In this document: positions 1-11,103 of the stretch, piece after piece
How positions within the stretch are numbered: the stretch's first letter is position 1
Layout: every line of letters begins with the position of its first letter
DNA from: JACVRW01 sp963739095
GTDB lineage: Bacteria; Actinomycetota; Thermoleophilia; Solirubrobacterales; Thermoleophilaceae
Direction: 5' to 3'
Length of the DNA: 64,000 bases
Assembly (NCBI GenBank): GCA_963739095.1
Contig: CAVTZF010000039.1
Coordinates: 62,001-126,000 of the forward strand
Translations under genes and position numbers: made by a program
The notes under the pieces: model-generated
What the model was told of the DNA's origin: nothing
The model's database searches: none
Seen by the model: only the letters and a program-made list of their open reading frames with translations

Positions 1-2545
<2,545 letters not shown>

Positions 2546-2574
2546 CAGCGATCCTCCCAGGGTCGCTTGACACT

Positions 2575-3510
2575 TCAGGGGGATGAAAGACTCGCACCGC
2601 TGGGTGCCCCGCGCAAGACAGAAGGGTCTCCGGCGCCGTTCGACGCCGCGGCGGGCGTGCGTTCGCCGCGTACCCCAAGCGTGATCCCGGCCGCCACGAC
2701 AGCCACGGCCAGCAGCCGCTCGGGGGCAACCCCGGCGACGCCGAGCGCGGCCGAGCAGGCGAGCGCGCTGACCGGCAGCACGCCCGCGAAGAGCCCAGCG
2801 CGCTCGACGCCGAGGATGCCAACGGCCGTGTACCAGCACAGGAAGCCGCCGGTGGTGACGATCGCGCCGAGGTAGACGAGGGCGGTCAGCTCCTCCGCGC
2901 TCGGCGCGGGCAGCTCCGGCCCGCCCGCGACGATGCTCCAGCCCGCCAGCAGCGGCAGCGCGAACAGGCACGCATAGGCCGACACGGCCAGCGGCCCGAG
3001 CCGCTCGAGGTGCGGCGCGGCGAGCAGCGAGAAGGCGGCCTCGCAGGCGAGCGCGCCAAGCGCCAGCCCGAGCCCGAGCCAGGTGATGCCGCCGTCGGCC
3101 CACTGCACCCCCGCCGCCCCGATCGACACGACCACGCCCGCCACCAGCGCGCGGCCGCTCACGGGCCGGCGCTCGAGCAGCGGACCGGCCAGCGCCAGCA
3201 CGACCGGTACGCAGCCGACGATCACGCCGACGGTCGCCGGGTCGGTCTCGCGGACGCCCTCGATCACGAAGACGTTGAAGAGCACGAGCCCGGTCGCAGC
3301 CAGGGCGACCAGCCCGAGCGCCTCGCGCGCCGACAGCCGCGGTAGGCGCCCGCGCGCGACCACGACGAGGATTGCCGCCGCGATCAGGTAGCGCAGGAAC
3401 TGCCCTTCGGCGAACGGGTAGCTCTCGACGGCATCCGAGGCGGCGACGAGCGAGCCGACCGCCGCGAGTGCGACCGTCGCGAGCAGCGAGCCGCGCAGGG
3501 TGGCGCTCAC
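2575..3510 (-). CDS. EamA/DMT-family drug/metabolite exporter
   Basis: A 311-residue inner-membrane protein with about ten hydrophobic segments and two internally similar halves, the usual EamA architecture and length. Typical pieces are SLVAASDAVESYPFAEGQFLRY near the start and a PLLERRPVSGRALV loop between helices. The GTG start overlaps the stop of the lysE-like gene in a GTGA junction, so the two were co-translated. The last 30 residues are a hydrophilic Ala/Ser/Pro tail with no assigned role. Such proteins export amino acids or small metabolites; the substrate cannot be read from sequence. The divergent MocR regulator suggests control of both exporters by a PLP-sensing repressor/activator. 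Confidence 0.85.
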   Translation of the reverse strand: MSATLRGSLLATVALAAVGSLVAASDAVESYPFAEGQFLRYLIAAAILVVVARGRLPRLSAREALGLVALAATGLVLFNVFVIEGVRETDPATVGVIVGCVPVVLALAGPLLERRPVSGRALVAGVVVSIGAAGVQWADGGITWLGLGLALGALACEAAFSLLAAPHLERLGPLAVSAYACLFALPLLAGWSIVAGGPELPAPSAEELTALVYLGAIVTTGGFLCWYTAVGILGVERAGLFAGVLPVSALACSAALGVAGVAPERLLAVAVVAAGITLGVRGERTPAAASNGAGDPSVLRGAPSGASLSSP

Positions 3511-4146
3511 GAGGAGCGTCGCCCGCCGGCGAGCGTCACCGCAGCCAGCGCGAGATAGACGCCGCCCGGCCATCCGCCCGCGCCAGCGCGCGACCGCAGC
3601 GTTGCCACGAATCAGGCCGCCGAGCGAGCCCGCGGCGAGGGCGTACAGCAGGTCGCTCGTACAGCCCGATCGTGGCGAGCAGGGCTGCCGAGCACCGACG
3701 ACCTGCGTCCACGCGGCGCCCGCGCCGGGGTCGACGAACTGGGGCAGAAAGGCAAGGAAGAAGAGCGCAACCTTCGGGTTCAGCAGGTTGACGACGAAGC
3801 CCTGCGCGTAAGACGCGGTGGCCGGCGGCGGGCGCGCGGCTCGCCGCCGCTGCGCTCGCCCCGCTCCCGAAACGCGCGCAGCGCCAGCAGGACGAGATAC
3901 GCCGCGCCCGCGTACTTGACGACGGTGAAGGCCGTGGCCGACGAGGCGAGCGCCGCTGACAGCCCGACCGCCGCCGCGGCGATGTGGACCAGCATGGCGG
4001 TCTCGACCCCGAGCGCAGAGGCGACGCCCGCGGCGCGCCCTTGGTCGATGCTGCGCGTGACGATGTAGATCAGGTTCGGGACCCGGGACCGCCACGAGCG
4101 CGAGCGCGCTGACGGCGAACAGCGCGAGGGTCGACGGCTCGGGCAT
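3507..4146 (-). pseudogene. LysE/RhtB-type amino-acid exporter, broken by several frameshifts
   Basis: Total length (640 bases) matches the roughly 210-residue LysE/RhtB family, and conserved pieces appear in order but in different frames. These are the start MPEPSTLALFAVSAL, then after an extra C near 4080 LIYIVTRSIDQGRAAG and VKYAGAAYLVLLALRAF, then after a compensating change near 3822-3834 SYAQGFVVNLLNPKVALFF and LPQFVDPG. Two further compensating shifts lie at about 3655-3700 and an extra G near 3572 precedes GGVYLALAAVTLAGG and the stop. At least four indels in one short gene, beside intact neighbours, favour a decayed exporter. An error-prone assembly patch is the alternative. It is first in an operon with EamA and divergent from the MocR gene. 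Confidence 0.75.
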
Positions 4147-4181
4147 GGCCGTCACCGTATGATCAAACCGGTCTCGAGGGA

Positions 4182-4214
4182 AAGGACCAGTTGGGCCGCT
4201 ATTCAAGGACCAGT
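4182..4214. promoter_or_regulatory. Direct repeat AAGGACCAGT x2, candidate MocR operator
   Basis: The decamer AAGGACCAGT occurs at 4182-4191 and again at 4205-4214, a 23-base period, between the divergent exporter and mocR genes. MocR/PdxR/GabR-type regulators commonly bind directly repeated sites about two helical turns apart, many containing a GGACCA/TGGTCC core. The repeats lie 36-68 bases upstream of the exporter ATG, with a TATGAT hexamer at 4159-4164 between. Binding is inferred, not shown. Confidence 0.55.
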
Positions 4215-4232
4215 GTGACGGGAGACAGGGCG

Positions 4233-5639
4233 TTGAGCCTCGACCTACTGATCTCGCTCGACCACAGGCGGCCGTCGCTCAAGGCTCAGGTCGAGGAGCA
4301 GCTGCGCGCCGCGGTGCGCGACGAGCGGCTCGCGCCGGGCAGCACGCTGCCCTCGAGCAGGGGGCTCGCGCACGAGCTCGGCGTGTCTCGCGGGGTGGTC
4401 GTCGAGGCCTACTCGCAGCTCGTTGCCGAGGGCTACCTCGTGACGCGACCGGGCGGGGTCACCCGGGTCGCGCTGGCCGCCTCACCCGGCGCGCGGGCGC
4501 TCCCGGCGCCGGCGGCCGAGCGTCCGCCGCGCTTCGACTTCCGCCCCGGCGGCCCGGACGTCTCGCTCTTCCCGCGTGACGCCTGGCTCGCCTCGCTGCG
4601 GCGCTCGCTGCGCTCCGCCCCCGACGTACGCCTCGACTACGGCGATCCACGCGGGGCGCCCGAGCTGCGCATCGCGCTCGCCTCCTACCTGGGCCGCGTG
4701 CGCGGCGCTGCGTGCGACCCCGAGCGCGTGATCGTGACCTCGGGGATGGCGCAGGGGCTGGCGCTGCTCGGGCGCACGCTCGTCGAGCGCGGCGGGCGCC
4801 GCATCGCGGTCGAGGACCCCTCGAGCGGACCCGGCCGCGCGCAGCTCGCCTCGACCGGGCTCGAGACCGTTCCGATCAGGGTCGACGACCAGGGGCTGCG
4901 CGCGGAGGAGCTCGGCGCCCACGACGGGCTCGATGCGGTGATGATCACGCCGGCGCACCAGTTCCCGCTCGGCGTGGTCCTCTCCCCTGCCCGGCGGGCG
5001 CTGCTGGCGGAATGGGCGGCCGCTGAGGATGTGCTGCTGCTCGAGGACGACTACGACGCGGAGTACCGCTACGACCGCGCCCCCGTCGGCACGCTTCAGG
5101 GGCTGGCGCCCGAGCGCGTCCTGTACGCCGGATCGGTGTCGAAGACGCTCGCACCCGGTCTGCGGCTCGGCTGGATGGTCACGCCCGAGCGCATCGCCGC
5201 CGACCTCGTGGCCGCGAAGGAGCGCGACGACCTCGGCACGCCCGTCGTCGAGCAGCTGGCGCTCGCCGACTTCCTCGAGCGCGGCGAGCTCGACCGCCAC
5301 CTGCGCCGTACCCGCGGCGTCTACCGGCGCCGCCGCGATGCGCTCGTCGCGGCGCTCGCCGCGGAGCTTCCGGATTGCGAGCCCACCGGGATCGCAGCGG
5401 GGCTGCACCTCGTGGCGCTGCTGCCGCCGGGCTCCGACGAGGCGGCCGTGCTCGCGGCCGCCCGCGAGCGCGGGGTCGCGCTCGCGGGGCTCAGCGACCA
5501 CTCGGTGGAGCCGCGGCCGCCGGCGCTTCTGCTCGGCTACGGGCGCATCGCCGAGCCCGCGATCGCGGCCGGCGTGGCGGAGCTGGCCGCCGGATACGCT
5601 GCCGCCGCACGCGCACGTCGAAGAGGAGGCTCAGCTTGA
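4233..5639 (+). CDS. MocR/PdxR-family transcriptional regulator (GntR HTH + aminotransferase-like domain)
   Basis: A 468-residue regulator. The N-terminal winged helix (about residues 10-80) carries LPSSRGLAHELGVSRGVVVEAY, and the long C-terminal domain is a fold-type I aminotransferase. That domain has MITPAHQFPLGVVLS, the LLEDDYDAEYRYD motif (PLP-binding Asp) and YAGSVSKTLAPGLRLGW, whose Lys is the Schiff-base residue. The chosen TTG start at 4233 has GGGAG eight bases upstream. Longer starts at 4191 or 4215 are in frame but overlap the direct repeats. These regulators sense PLP or an amino compound and often control a divergent exporter, as the layout here suggests. The stop overlaps the start of the enoyl-CoA hydratase gene. 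Confidence 0.9.
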   Translation: MSLDLLISLDHRRPSLKAQVEEQLRAAVRDERLAPGSTLPSSRGLAHELGVSRGVVVEAYSQLVAEGYLVTRPGGVTRVALAASPGARALPAPAAERPPRFDFRPGGPDVSLFPRDAWLASLRRSLRSAPDVRLDYGDPRGAPELRIALASYLGRVRGAACDPERVIVTSGMAQGLALLGRTLVERGGRRIAVEDPSSGPGRAQLASTGLETVPIRVDDQGLRAEELGAHDGLDAVMITPAHQFPLGVVLSPARRALLAEWAAAEDVLLLEDDYDAEYRYDRAPVGTLQGLAPERVLYAGSVSKTLAPGLRLGWMVTPERIAADLVAAKERDDLGTPVVEQLALADFLERGELDRHLRRTRGVYRRRRDALVAALAAELPDCEPTGIAAGLHLVALLPPGSDEAAVLAAARERGVALAGLSDHSVEPRPPALLLGYGRIAEPAIAAGVAELAAGYAAAARARRRGGSA

Positions 5640-6430
5640 GCTACGAGACCGTCATCTGGGAAGTGGACGAGGGGGTCGGGCGCCTGACGCTCAACCGGCC
5701 GGACTCGCTGAACGCGTGGACGACCGACTTCGGCGAGGAGCTGAAGCAGGTCGTGACGGCGGACGCGGCCGACCCGGCCGTGCGAGCGGTGCTGATCACG
5801 GGCGCCGGGCGTGGCTTCTCCTCCGGCGCGGATCTCAAGAGCGGCTTCGAGGCGGATCCCGGCGACGGCATGCCCAACATCCGCAAGGAGCTGCACGAGG
5901 TCTACCACCCGGTGATGGTGGGAGTGCGACGGCTCGAGAAGCCGGTGATCGCCGCGGTCAACGGCCCCGCCGTCGGGATCGGCGCCTCGCTCGCATTCGC
6001 GTGCGACCTCGTGCTCGCCGCCGAGTCGGCCTTCTTCGGGCTCGCGTTCGTGAACATCGGGCTGATGCCGGACGGCGGCTCGACCGTGTTCGTGCCCACC
6101 GCCGTCGGCAAGGCACGCGCCTTCGAGATGGCCATGCTCGGCGAGCGCGTGCCGGCGCAGCAGGCGCTCGAGTGGGGCCTCGTGAACCGTGTCCACCCCG
6201 ACGACCGGCTGCAGGAGGAGGCGAGCTCTCTCGCCGCCCGCATGGCGAAGGGGCCGACCCGCTCCTACGCCGGCACCAAGCGGGCGCTCAACAAGATGCT
6301 CTACCCGGAGCTGGAGGGGCAGCTCGACCTCGAGGCCGAGCTCCAGCACGAGCTCGCGCGCACGCGCGACTTCCAGGAGGGCGTGATGGCCTTCGTGGAG
6401 AAGCGCGAGCCGGCCTTCCAGGGAAGCTGA
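5636..6430 (+). CDS. Enoyl-CoA hydratase/isomerase (crotonase family)
   Basis: A 264-residue cytosolic crotonase-fold protein. The oxyanion-hole segments are visible: GAGRGFSSGADL near residue 60 and NGPAVGIGASLAFACDLVLAAE near residue 108, followed by FVNIGLMPDGGST, where a Glu/Asp-type catalytic position lies. This resembles PaaG/EchA-type hydratases or isomerases acting on acyl-CoA in beta-oxidation or aromatic degradation; the exact substrate is open. The TTG start at 5636 is supported by AGAGGAGG six bases upstream and overlaps the MocR stop by four bases. No ATG is available nearby. Translational coupling to a MocR gene is unusual but may simply reflect compact packing. Confidence 0.88.
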   Translation: MSYETVIWEVDEGVGRLTLNRPDSLNAWTTDFGEELKQVVTADAADPAVRAVLITGAGRGFSSGADLKSGFEADPGDGMPNIRKELHEVYHPVMVGVRRLEKPVIAAVNGPAVGIGASLAFACDLVLAAESAFFGLAFVNIGLMPDGGSTVFVPTAVGKARAFEMAMLGERVPAQQALEWGLVNRVHPDDRLQEEASSLAARMAKGPTRSYAGTKRALNKMLYPELEGQLDLEAELQHELARTRDFQEGVMAFVEKREPAFQGS

Positions 6431-6457
6431 TTCGGGGCATTAGGCACGAAGTGGAGA

Positions 6458-6474
6458 CCCCGCGGAGAGCGGGG
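6458..6474 (+). promoter_or_regulatory. Hairpin presenting the coxB1 ribosome-binding site in its loop
   Basis: CCCCGC (6458-6463) pairs with GCGGGG (6469-6474). The loop is GGAGA, the only Shine-Dalgarno match for the ATG at 6477, spaced eight bases away. The perfect 6-bp GC stem is seen in the sequence. A role in translation control is inference. Confidence 0.45.
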
Positions 6475-6476
6475 AT

Positions 6477-7367
6477 ATGATGCTGCGCGCCTTGTCCAGG
6501 CGGTGGACTCACGTTGCCTTGCTAGCTGCGATCGCCGCGGCCCTGATCGGCATGTTGCTGACGGCGCCGGGTGCCTTCGCGGACGCGTTCACCCCCGAAT
6601 CCGGCGGCTCACAGCAGGCCGAGGACATCGACACGCTCTACAAGATCACGCTCTACATCGGGATCGTGATCTTCGTCGGCGTCGAGGGGACGCTGCTCTA
6701 CTCGCTGATCAAGTACCGCGCCCGCCGCGGCGGCCCGGAGGCGGAGCAGATCCACGGCAACACCCCGCTCGAGATCGGCTGGACGGTCGGTGCGGCGCTG
6801 ATCCTCGTGGTGCTGACGGTCGTCACCTTCATCTATCTGCCCGAGATCGAGAACCCGCCTGCGTCAGGCCCGAACGGACTCCGCGCCGAGCAGGCTCGCT
6901 TCGCCTCGATCGACCAGCCGGCGCCGCCGAAGAGCGGGGGCCCGACCCTGACGATCGACGTGGTCGGCCAGCAGTACGTCTGGCGCTACGACTACGCGGG
7001 CGGCGACCAGCTCTTCTCCTACTTCGAGATGGTGGTGCCGACCGACACGACCGTCGTGCTGAAGGTCACCGCCACGGATGTGATCCATTCCTGGTGGATC
7101 CCGAAGCTCGGCGGCAAGGTCGACGGCGTGCCGGGCCACATAAACGACACCTGGTTCAAGATCCCCGCCGGCAAGGAGGGCGTCTACACGGGCCAGTGCG
7201 CCGAGCTCTGCGGCGCGGGCCACGCCGACATGCGCGCCGAGGTCCGCGCGGTATCGCCGGACGAGTTCAAGGCATGGGCGGACCGGCAACGCCAGGACAT
7301 CCAGGAGGCCGGCGAGCTGCTGTCCGAGCAGCGCAAGCGCCGCGCGGGCGAGCCGGGTGATGAGTGA
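6477..7367 (+). CDS. ctaC: Cytochrome c oxidase subunit II (operon 1)
   Basis: A 296-residue membrane protein. It has a hydrophobic N-terminal segment ending in a signal-peptide-like GAFADAF, two further membrane helices (about 55-80 and 98-120) and an extracytoplasmic cupredoxin domain. The binuclear CuA site is complete: His in VIHSWWIP, then GQCAELCGAGHADM near residue 239 supplying two Cys, Glu, His and Met. Subunit II accepts electrons from cytochrome c and passes them to heme a in subunit I. Unlike the second copy at 47534 it has no fused cytochrome c domain, so it needs a separate donor. The stop overlaps the coxA start by one base. Tandem ATG codons at 6477 and 6480 leave the exact start open by one residue. 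Confidence 0.95.
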   Translation: MMLRALSRRWTHVALLAAIAAALIGMLLTAPGAFADAFTPESGGSQQAEDIDTLYKITLYIGIVIFVGVEGTLLYSLIKYRARRGGPEAEQIHGNTPLEIGWTVGAALILVVLTVVTFIYLPEIENPPASGPNGLRAEQARFASIDQPAPPKSGGPTLTIDVVGQQYVWRYDYAGGDQLFSYFEMVVPTDTTVVLKVTATDVIHSWWIPKLGGKVDGVPGHINDTWFKIPAGKEGVYTGQCAELCGAGHADMRAEVRAVSPDEFKAWADRQRQDIQEAGELLSEQRKRRAGEPGDE

Positions 7368-9073
7368 TGGAAGCCGGTAGCAAGGTCGAGCAGCCGCGCA
7401 TCGCCCGCCCCGAGGTGATCCTGCACGGGATTCAGACCCCGCAGCGCGGCTGGCTCTCGTGGCTCACGACGACCGACCACAAGCGGATCGGGTTCCTCTA
7501 CATCGCGAGCGCGATGGTGTTCCTGCTGGTGGGCGGCGTCGAGGCGCTGATCATGCGGCTGCAGCTCGCCCAGCCGGACAACACGCTCGTCACCCCCGAG
7601 ACCTACAACGGCCTCGTGACGATGCACGGGACCACGATGGTGTTCCTGTTCATCATCCCGCTGATCGCCGGCTTCGGGAACTACCTCGTGCCGCTGATGA
7701 TCGGTGCGCGCGACATGGCGTTCCCAAAGCTGAACGCCCTCTCCTACTGGCTCTTCCTGTTCGGCGGCGTCGCCTTCTATTGCAGCCTCTTCTTCGAGCC
7801 GCCGCAGGCCGGCTGGACCATGTACGCGCCGCTCTCGGAGGACCTGTACTCACCGAGCGGAGGGGTCGACGCGTGGATATTCCTGATCCACCTCACCGGC
7901 ATCTCGTCGCTCGTCGGGGCGATCAACTTCGTCGCGACGATCCACAACATGCGCGCACCCGGCATGAGCTGGGGCCGCATGCCGCTGTTCATATGGACGA
8001 TCCTCGTGTTCAGCTACCTGCTGATCGTCGCGCTCCCGTCGATCGCCGCGGCGGTCACGATGCTGCTGACCGACCGCCACTTCGGCACCTCGTTCTTCGA
8101 CCCGACCGGCGGCGGCGACCCAATGCTGTGGCAGCACCTGTTCTGGTTCTTCGGCCACCCCGAGGTCTACATCATGGTGCTGCCGGCCTTCGGCATGGTC
8201 TCGGAGATCCTGCCCGTGTTCGCGCGCAAGCCGATCTTCGGCTACAAGGCGATCGCGGCCTCGACGGTGGCGATCGCCTTCCTCGGCATGATCGTGTGGG
8301 CCCATCACATGTTCACGACGCCGACGGCGACCGTGGTGCTGGCCTTCTTCATGCTCGCGTCGTTCACGATCGCGGTGCCCACCGGCATCAAGATCCTCAA
8401 TTGGATCGCCACGCTGTGGCGCGGCTCGATCGTGTTCAAGACGCCTCTCTTATTCGCCGCGGCGCTGCCTGCGCTCTTCGTGATCGGAGGCATCACCGGA
8501 GTCCAGCTGGCGATCTTCCCGGTCGACTGGCAGCTGCACGACACCTATTTCGTCGTCGCCCACTTCCACTACACGATCTTCGGCGGCGGCGTGTTCGGCT
8601 ACTTCGCGGGGCTGTACTACTGGTTCCCGAAGATGACCGGCCGGCTGATGTCGGAGGCACTCGGCAAGGCCTCCTTCTGGCTGATGTTCATCGGCTTCAA
8701 CATGACCTTCCTCATCCAGCACTCGATCGGCCTGTCGGGCATGCCACGGCGCGTCTACGACTACGCCGACAACCTGGGCGTGGGCGAGTACAACCTGATC
8801 TCGACGATCGGCGCCTTCATCCTCGCCGTCGGCGTGCTGCTCACCGTGATCAACATCATCCGCAGCCTCAAGCACGGCAAGGTGGCCGGCAATGACCCCT
8901 GGCAAGGCAACACGCTCGAGTGGTTCACGACCTCGCCGCCGCCGCCGAACAACTTCGACGTGGTGCCGCGCGTCCGCAGCGTCGAGCCGATGAAGGACAT
9001 CCGCCGCGAGGTCGCGCTCGCCAGCAAGGCGGCGGAGAGTTCGCCGCAGCCGATCGCGCCGCGCGGCGTCTAG
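7367..9073 (+). CDS. ctaD: Cytochrome c oxidase subunit I, A1-type heme-copper oxidase (operon 1)
   Basis: A 568-residue, 12-helix catalytic subunit. FFGHPEVYI near residue 262 carries the CuB His, the cross-linked Tyr and the proton-channel Glu that define the A1 subfamily. WAHHMF near 312 gives two more CuB His, and VAHFHYTIFGGG near 397 gives the heme a3 and heme a ligands. VPTGIKI holds the K-channel Lys, and ARDMAFPKLNALSYW the D-channel Asp. It reduces oxygen to water at the membrane and pumps protons. Followed directly by heme A synthesis genes. No subunit III gene follows here; the only one in the window is at 51382 in operon 2. Confidence 0.97.
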   Translation: MEAGSKVEQPRIARPEVILHGIQTPQRGWLSWLTTTDHKRIGFLYIASAMVFLLVGGVEALIMRLQLAQPDNTLVTPETYNGLVTMHGTTMVFLFIIPLIAGFGNYLVPLMIGARDMAFPKLNALSYWLFLFGGVAFYCSLFFEPPQAGWTMYAPLSEDLYSPSGGVDAWIFLIHLTGISSLVGAINFVATIHNMRAPGMSWGRMPLFIWTILVFSYLLIVALPSIAAAVTMLLTDRHFGTSFFDPTGGGDPMLWQHLFWFFGHPEVYIMVLPAFGMVSEILPVFARKPIFGYKAIAASTVAIAFLGMIVWAHHMFTTPTATVVLAFFMLASFTIAVPTGIKILNWIATLWRGSIVFKTPLLFAAALPALFVIGGITGVQLAIFPVDWQLHDTYFVVAHFHYTIFGGGVFGYFAGLYYWFPKMTGRLMSEALGKASFWLMFIGFNMTFLIQHSIGLSGMPRRVYDYADNLGVGEYNLISTIGAFILAVGVLLTVINIIRSLKHGKVAGNDPWQGNTLEWFTTSPPPPNNFDVVPRVRSVEPMKDIRREVALASKAAESSPQPIAPRGV

Positions 9074-9085
9074 GCTGGACGCCTC

Positions 9086-10021
9086 GTGCGGAAGCTCGCA
9101 CTCGCCACGCTTGTCGCCACGTTCGTCCTCATCCTCGTGGGTGGAGTCGTGCGGGTCTCGGATTCGGGCCTCGGCTGCGGCCCGGCGGGCTCGGGCTTCC
9201 ACGGCTGGCCGTTCTGCAACGGCGACGTCGTGCCGAATGTCGACCTCAACACCATCGTCGAGTACACGCACCGCGTCTTGGCGGGCGTGGTCGGCCTCAT
9301 GATGCTGGCGCTGGTCGTGCTGGCCTGGCGCAAATACCGCGAGTACCGGCTCGTGACCGGCGTGCTGCTCGTGCTCGTGGCGGCCCAGGGCGCGCTCGGC
9401 GGCCTCACCGTCGAGGAGAACCTCGAGGAGGCCTACGTCGCGGCCCACCTCGGGCTCGCGATGCTGCTGCTGGGCCTGCTGCTCTACCTGTGGCGCTCGG
9501 CGAGCGGCATCGAGCCGGAGGACGGGGGGCCGCGCATCCGCGTGCTCTCGATCGCGGCGACCGCGCTCATCTTCTGCACGATCGTGGCCGGCGGCTACAT
9601 GGCCGGCACCCAGAACTACGGCCGCGCCGACTACCAGCTCGGCCAGGGCGCCCACCACGCATGCGGCCGCCAGTTCCCGACCTGCAACGGCGACTTCATG
9701 CCGTTCGGCAAGGCCGAGCTCGTCGACATCCACCTCACCCACCGGGCGTTCATGTACCTCGCCTCCATCCTCGTGATTGCGCTCGTCGTGACCGCGTTGC
9801 GGAGAGGCGTGGCGACCCGCTACGCCTGGGCGCTGCTCGGGCTGCTCGGCCTGCAGATACTCGTTGGAGCGCTGAACGTCTGGCTCGAGGAGTATGAGCT
9901 TCTGATCCTGCTCCACCTCGCACTCGGCACGCTCCTGTGGGCGACCTCGCTCGGCATGACGCTCCAGCTCTCGCCCGCCCGCGAGCGCGCACCGCGGCAC
10001 GCGGAGGCGCTGACGGCATGA
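9086..10021 (+). CDS. ctaA: Heme A synthase (CtaA/Cox15 family)
   Basis: A 311-residue polytopic membrane protein with eight predicted helices in two similar halves. Heme-ligand His residues occur in VEYTHRVLAG and HLTHRAFMYLA, with additional His in VAAHLGLAM and LLHLALGTL. The loop Cys pairs (CGPAGSGFHGWPFC and CGRQFPTC) are the disulfide-type motifs of Gram-positive CtaA. It oxidises the C8 methyl of heme O to give heme A for the two aa3 oxidases in this window. GTG start; the stop overlaps the ctaB ATG in an ATGA junction. Confidence 0.95.
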   Translation: MRKLALATLVATFVLILVGGVVRVSDSGLGCGPAGSGFHGWPFCNGDVVPNVDLNTIVEYTHRVLAGVVGLMMLALVVLAWRKYREYRLVTGVLLVLVAAQGALGGLTVEENLEEAYVAAHLGLAMLLLGLLLYLWRSASGIEPEDGGPRIRVLSIAATALIFCTIVAGGYMAGTQNYGRADYQLGQGAHHACGRQFPTCNGDFMPFGKAELVDIHLTHRAFMYLASILVIALVVTALRRGVATRYAWALLGLLGLQILVGALNVWLEEYELLILLHLALGTLLWATSLGMTLQLSPARERAPRHAEALTA

Positions 10022-10968
10022 GAGGGATCGGTTCGCACCCGGCCGAGCCGGGTGCTCCCGCAATGCGCACGCGCGCAGCACACGCCGCACCGCGCGCACC
10101 CGCCCGCGCCGGCTGGCGCACGCTCGTCTCGGACCTGTTCGAGATGACGAAGCCGAAGGTGCAGTCGCTGCTGCTCTTCACCACGATCACGACGATGTAC
10201 GTGGCGGGCGACCCGTCGCTCGGCCTGGTCGCGCTCACCTGCCTGGGCGGGGCACTCTCCGCGGGCGGCGCCGGCGCGATCAACCACTGCCTCGACCGCG
10301 ACCTGGACCGCCAGATGAGCCGAACCGCCGACCGCCCGGTCGCGTCCGGGCGGGTGTCGCCGCGGCTGGCGCTCTGGTACGGGATCGCGCTCGGCGCGGC
10401 CTCGTTCGTGCTGCTCGCGACAACCGTCAACCTGCTCGCCGCTGCGCTGTCGCTGTCGGGCTTCCTCGGCTACGTGTTCGTCTACACGCTCTGGCTGAAG
10501 CGCTCGACACCGCAGAACATCGTGATCGGCGGCGCCGCCGGCGCGGTGCCGCCACTCGTGGCCTGGGCGGCGGTCACGGGCGAGCTGTCGGGCACGGCCT
10601 TCTACCTGTTCGCGATCGTCTTCTTCTGGACGCCGCCGCACTTCTGGGCGCTCTCGCTCCTGATGAAGGACGAGTACGCGCGCGCCGGCGTGCCGATGCT
10701 GCCCGTCGTCCGCGGCGAGCGCGAGACCCGCCGCCAGATCCTGCTGTACACGATCCTGCTCTACGCGGTAACGCAGCTGCCCTTCTGCGCGGGCGCCTTC
10801 GGGGTGCCCTACCTGATCGCCTCGGTCGGCCTCGGCGCCCTGTTCATCTACGGCGCCTGGCGCCTCACCCGCTCACCGAGCCGGCGCATGGCGCTGCGGC
10901 TGTATCTCTTCTCGCTCGCCTACCTGGCGGCGCTGTTCGCGGCGATGGCGGTGGACGCGCACGTGTGA
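10018..10968 (+). CDS. ctaB: Protoheme IX farnesyltransferase (heme O synthase)
   Basis: A 316-residue UbiA-family prenyltransferase with about nine membrane helices. The first Asp-rich active-site motif is NHCLDRDLDRQMSRTADRP near residue 88. The second conserved loop, FWTPPHFWALSLLMKDEY, leads to AGVPMLPVV. It transfers farnesyl from farnesyl diphosphate to heme B, the step before CtaA. The first 40 residues are an Ala/Arg/Pro-rich extension beyond the family core, so an internal start is possible, but the ATGA overlap with ctaA supports this one. Last gene of oxidase operon 1; repetitive noncoding DNA follows. Confidence 0.95.
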   Translation: MRGIGSHPAEPGAPAMRTRAAHAAPRAPARAGWRTLVSDLFEMTKPKVQSLLLFTTITTMYVAGDPSLGLVALTCLGGALSAGGAGAINHCLDRDLDRQMSRTADRPVASGRVSPRLALWYGIALGAASFVLLATTVNLLAAALSLSGFLGYVFVYTLWLKRSTPQNIVIGGAAGAVPPLVAWAAVTGELSGTAFYLFAIVFFWTPPHFWALSLLMKDEYARAGVPMLPVVRGERETRRQILLYTILLYAVTQLPFCAGAFGVPYLIASVGLGALFIYGAWRLTRSPSRRMALRLYLFSLAYLAALFAAMAVDAHV

Positions 10969-10995
10969 GGCGCCTCGGGCGCGCAGCGGCAGCGG

Positions 10996-11103
10996 GCTGA
11001 ACGACGGGCTATGAGGGGTGAATCGACGTCGCCGGAATCCCGACGATGCGTGCTGGGTTTCCGTTGATAATCAACGGAAAAGCAGCGCGCGTGGGCGCCG
11101 GCC
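10996..11103. repeat. Palindromic repeat element, unit 1
   Basis: Starts with a 25-base sequence (10996-11020) repeated exactly at 11104-11128. It contains a perfect inverted repeat, TTTCCGTTGA (11058-11067) and TCAACGGAAA (11071-11080) around a TAA centre, preceded by CGACGATGC. Unit 2 has the same order of parts. No coding potential is seen in this unit. It lies in the gap after ctaB. Confidence 0.8.

Noticed and set aside
2575..4206. Single 543-residue fusion of LysE and EamA on the minus strand
   Set aside because: The first part is out of frame over most of its length. The EamA gene has its own GTG start overlapping the lysE-like stop.
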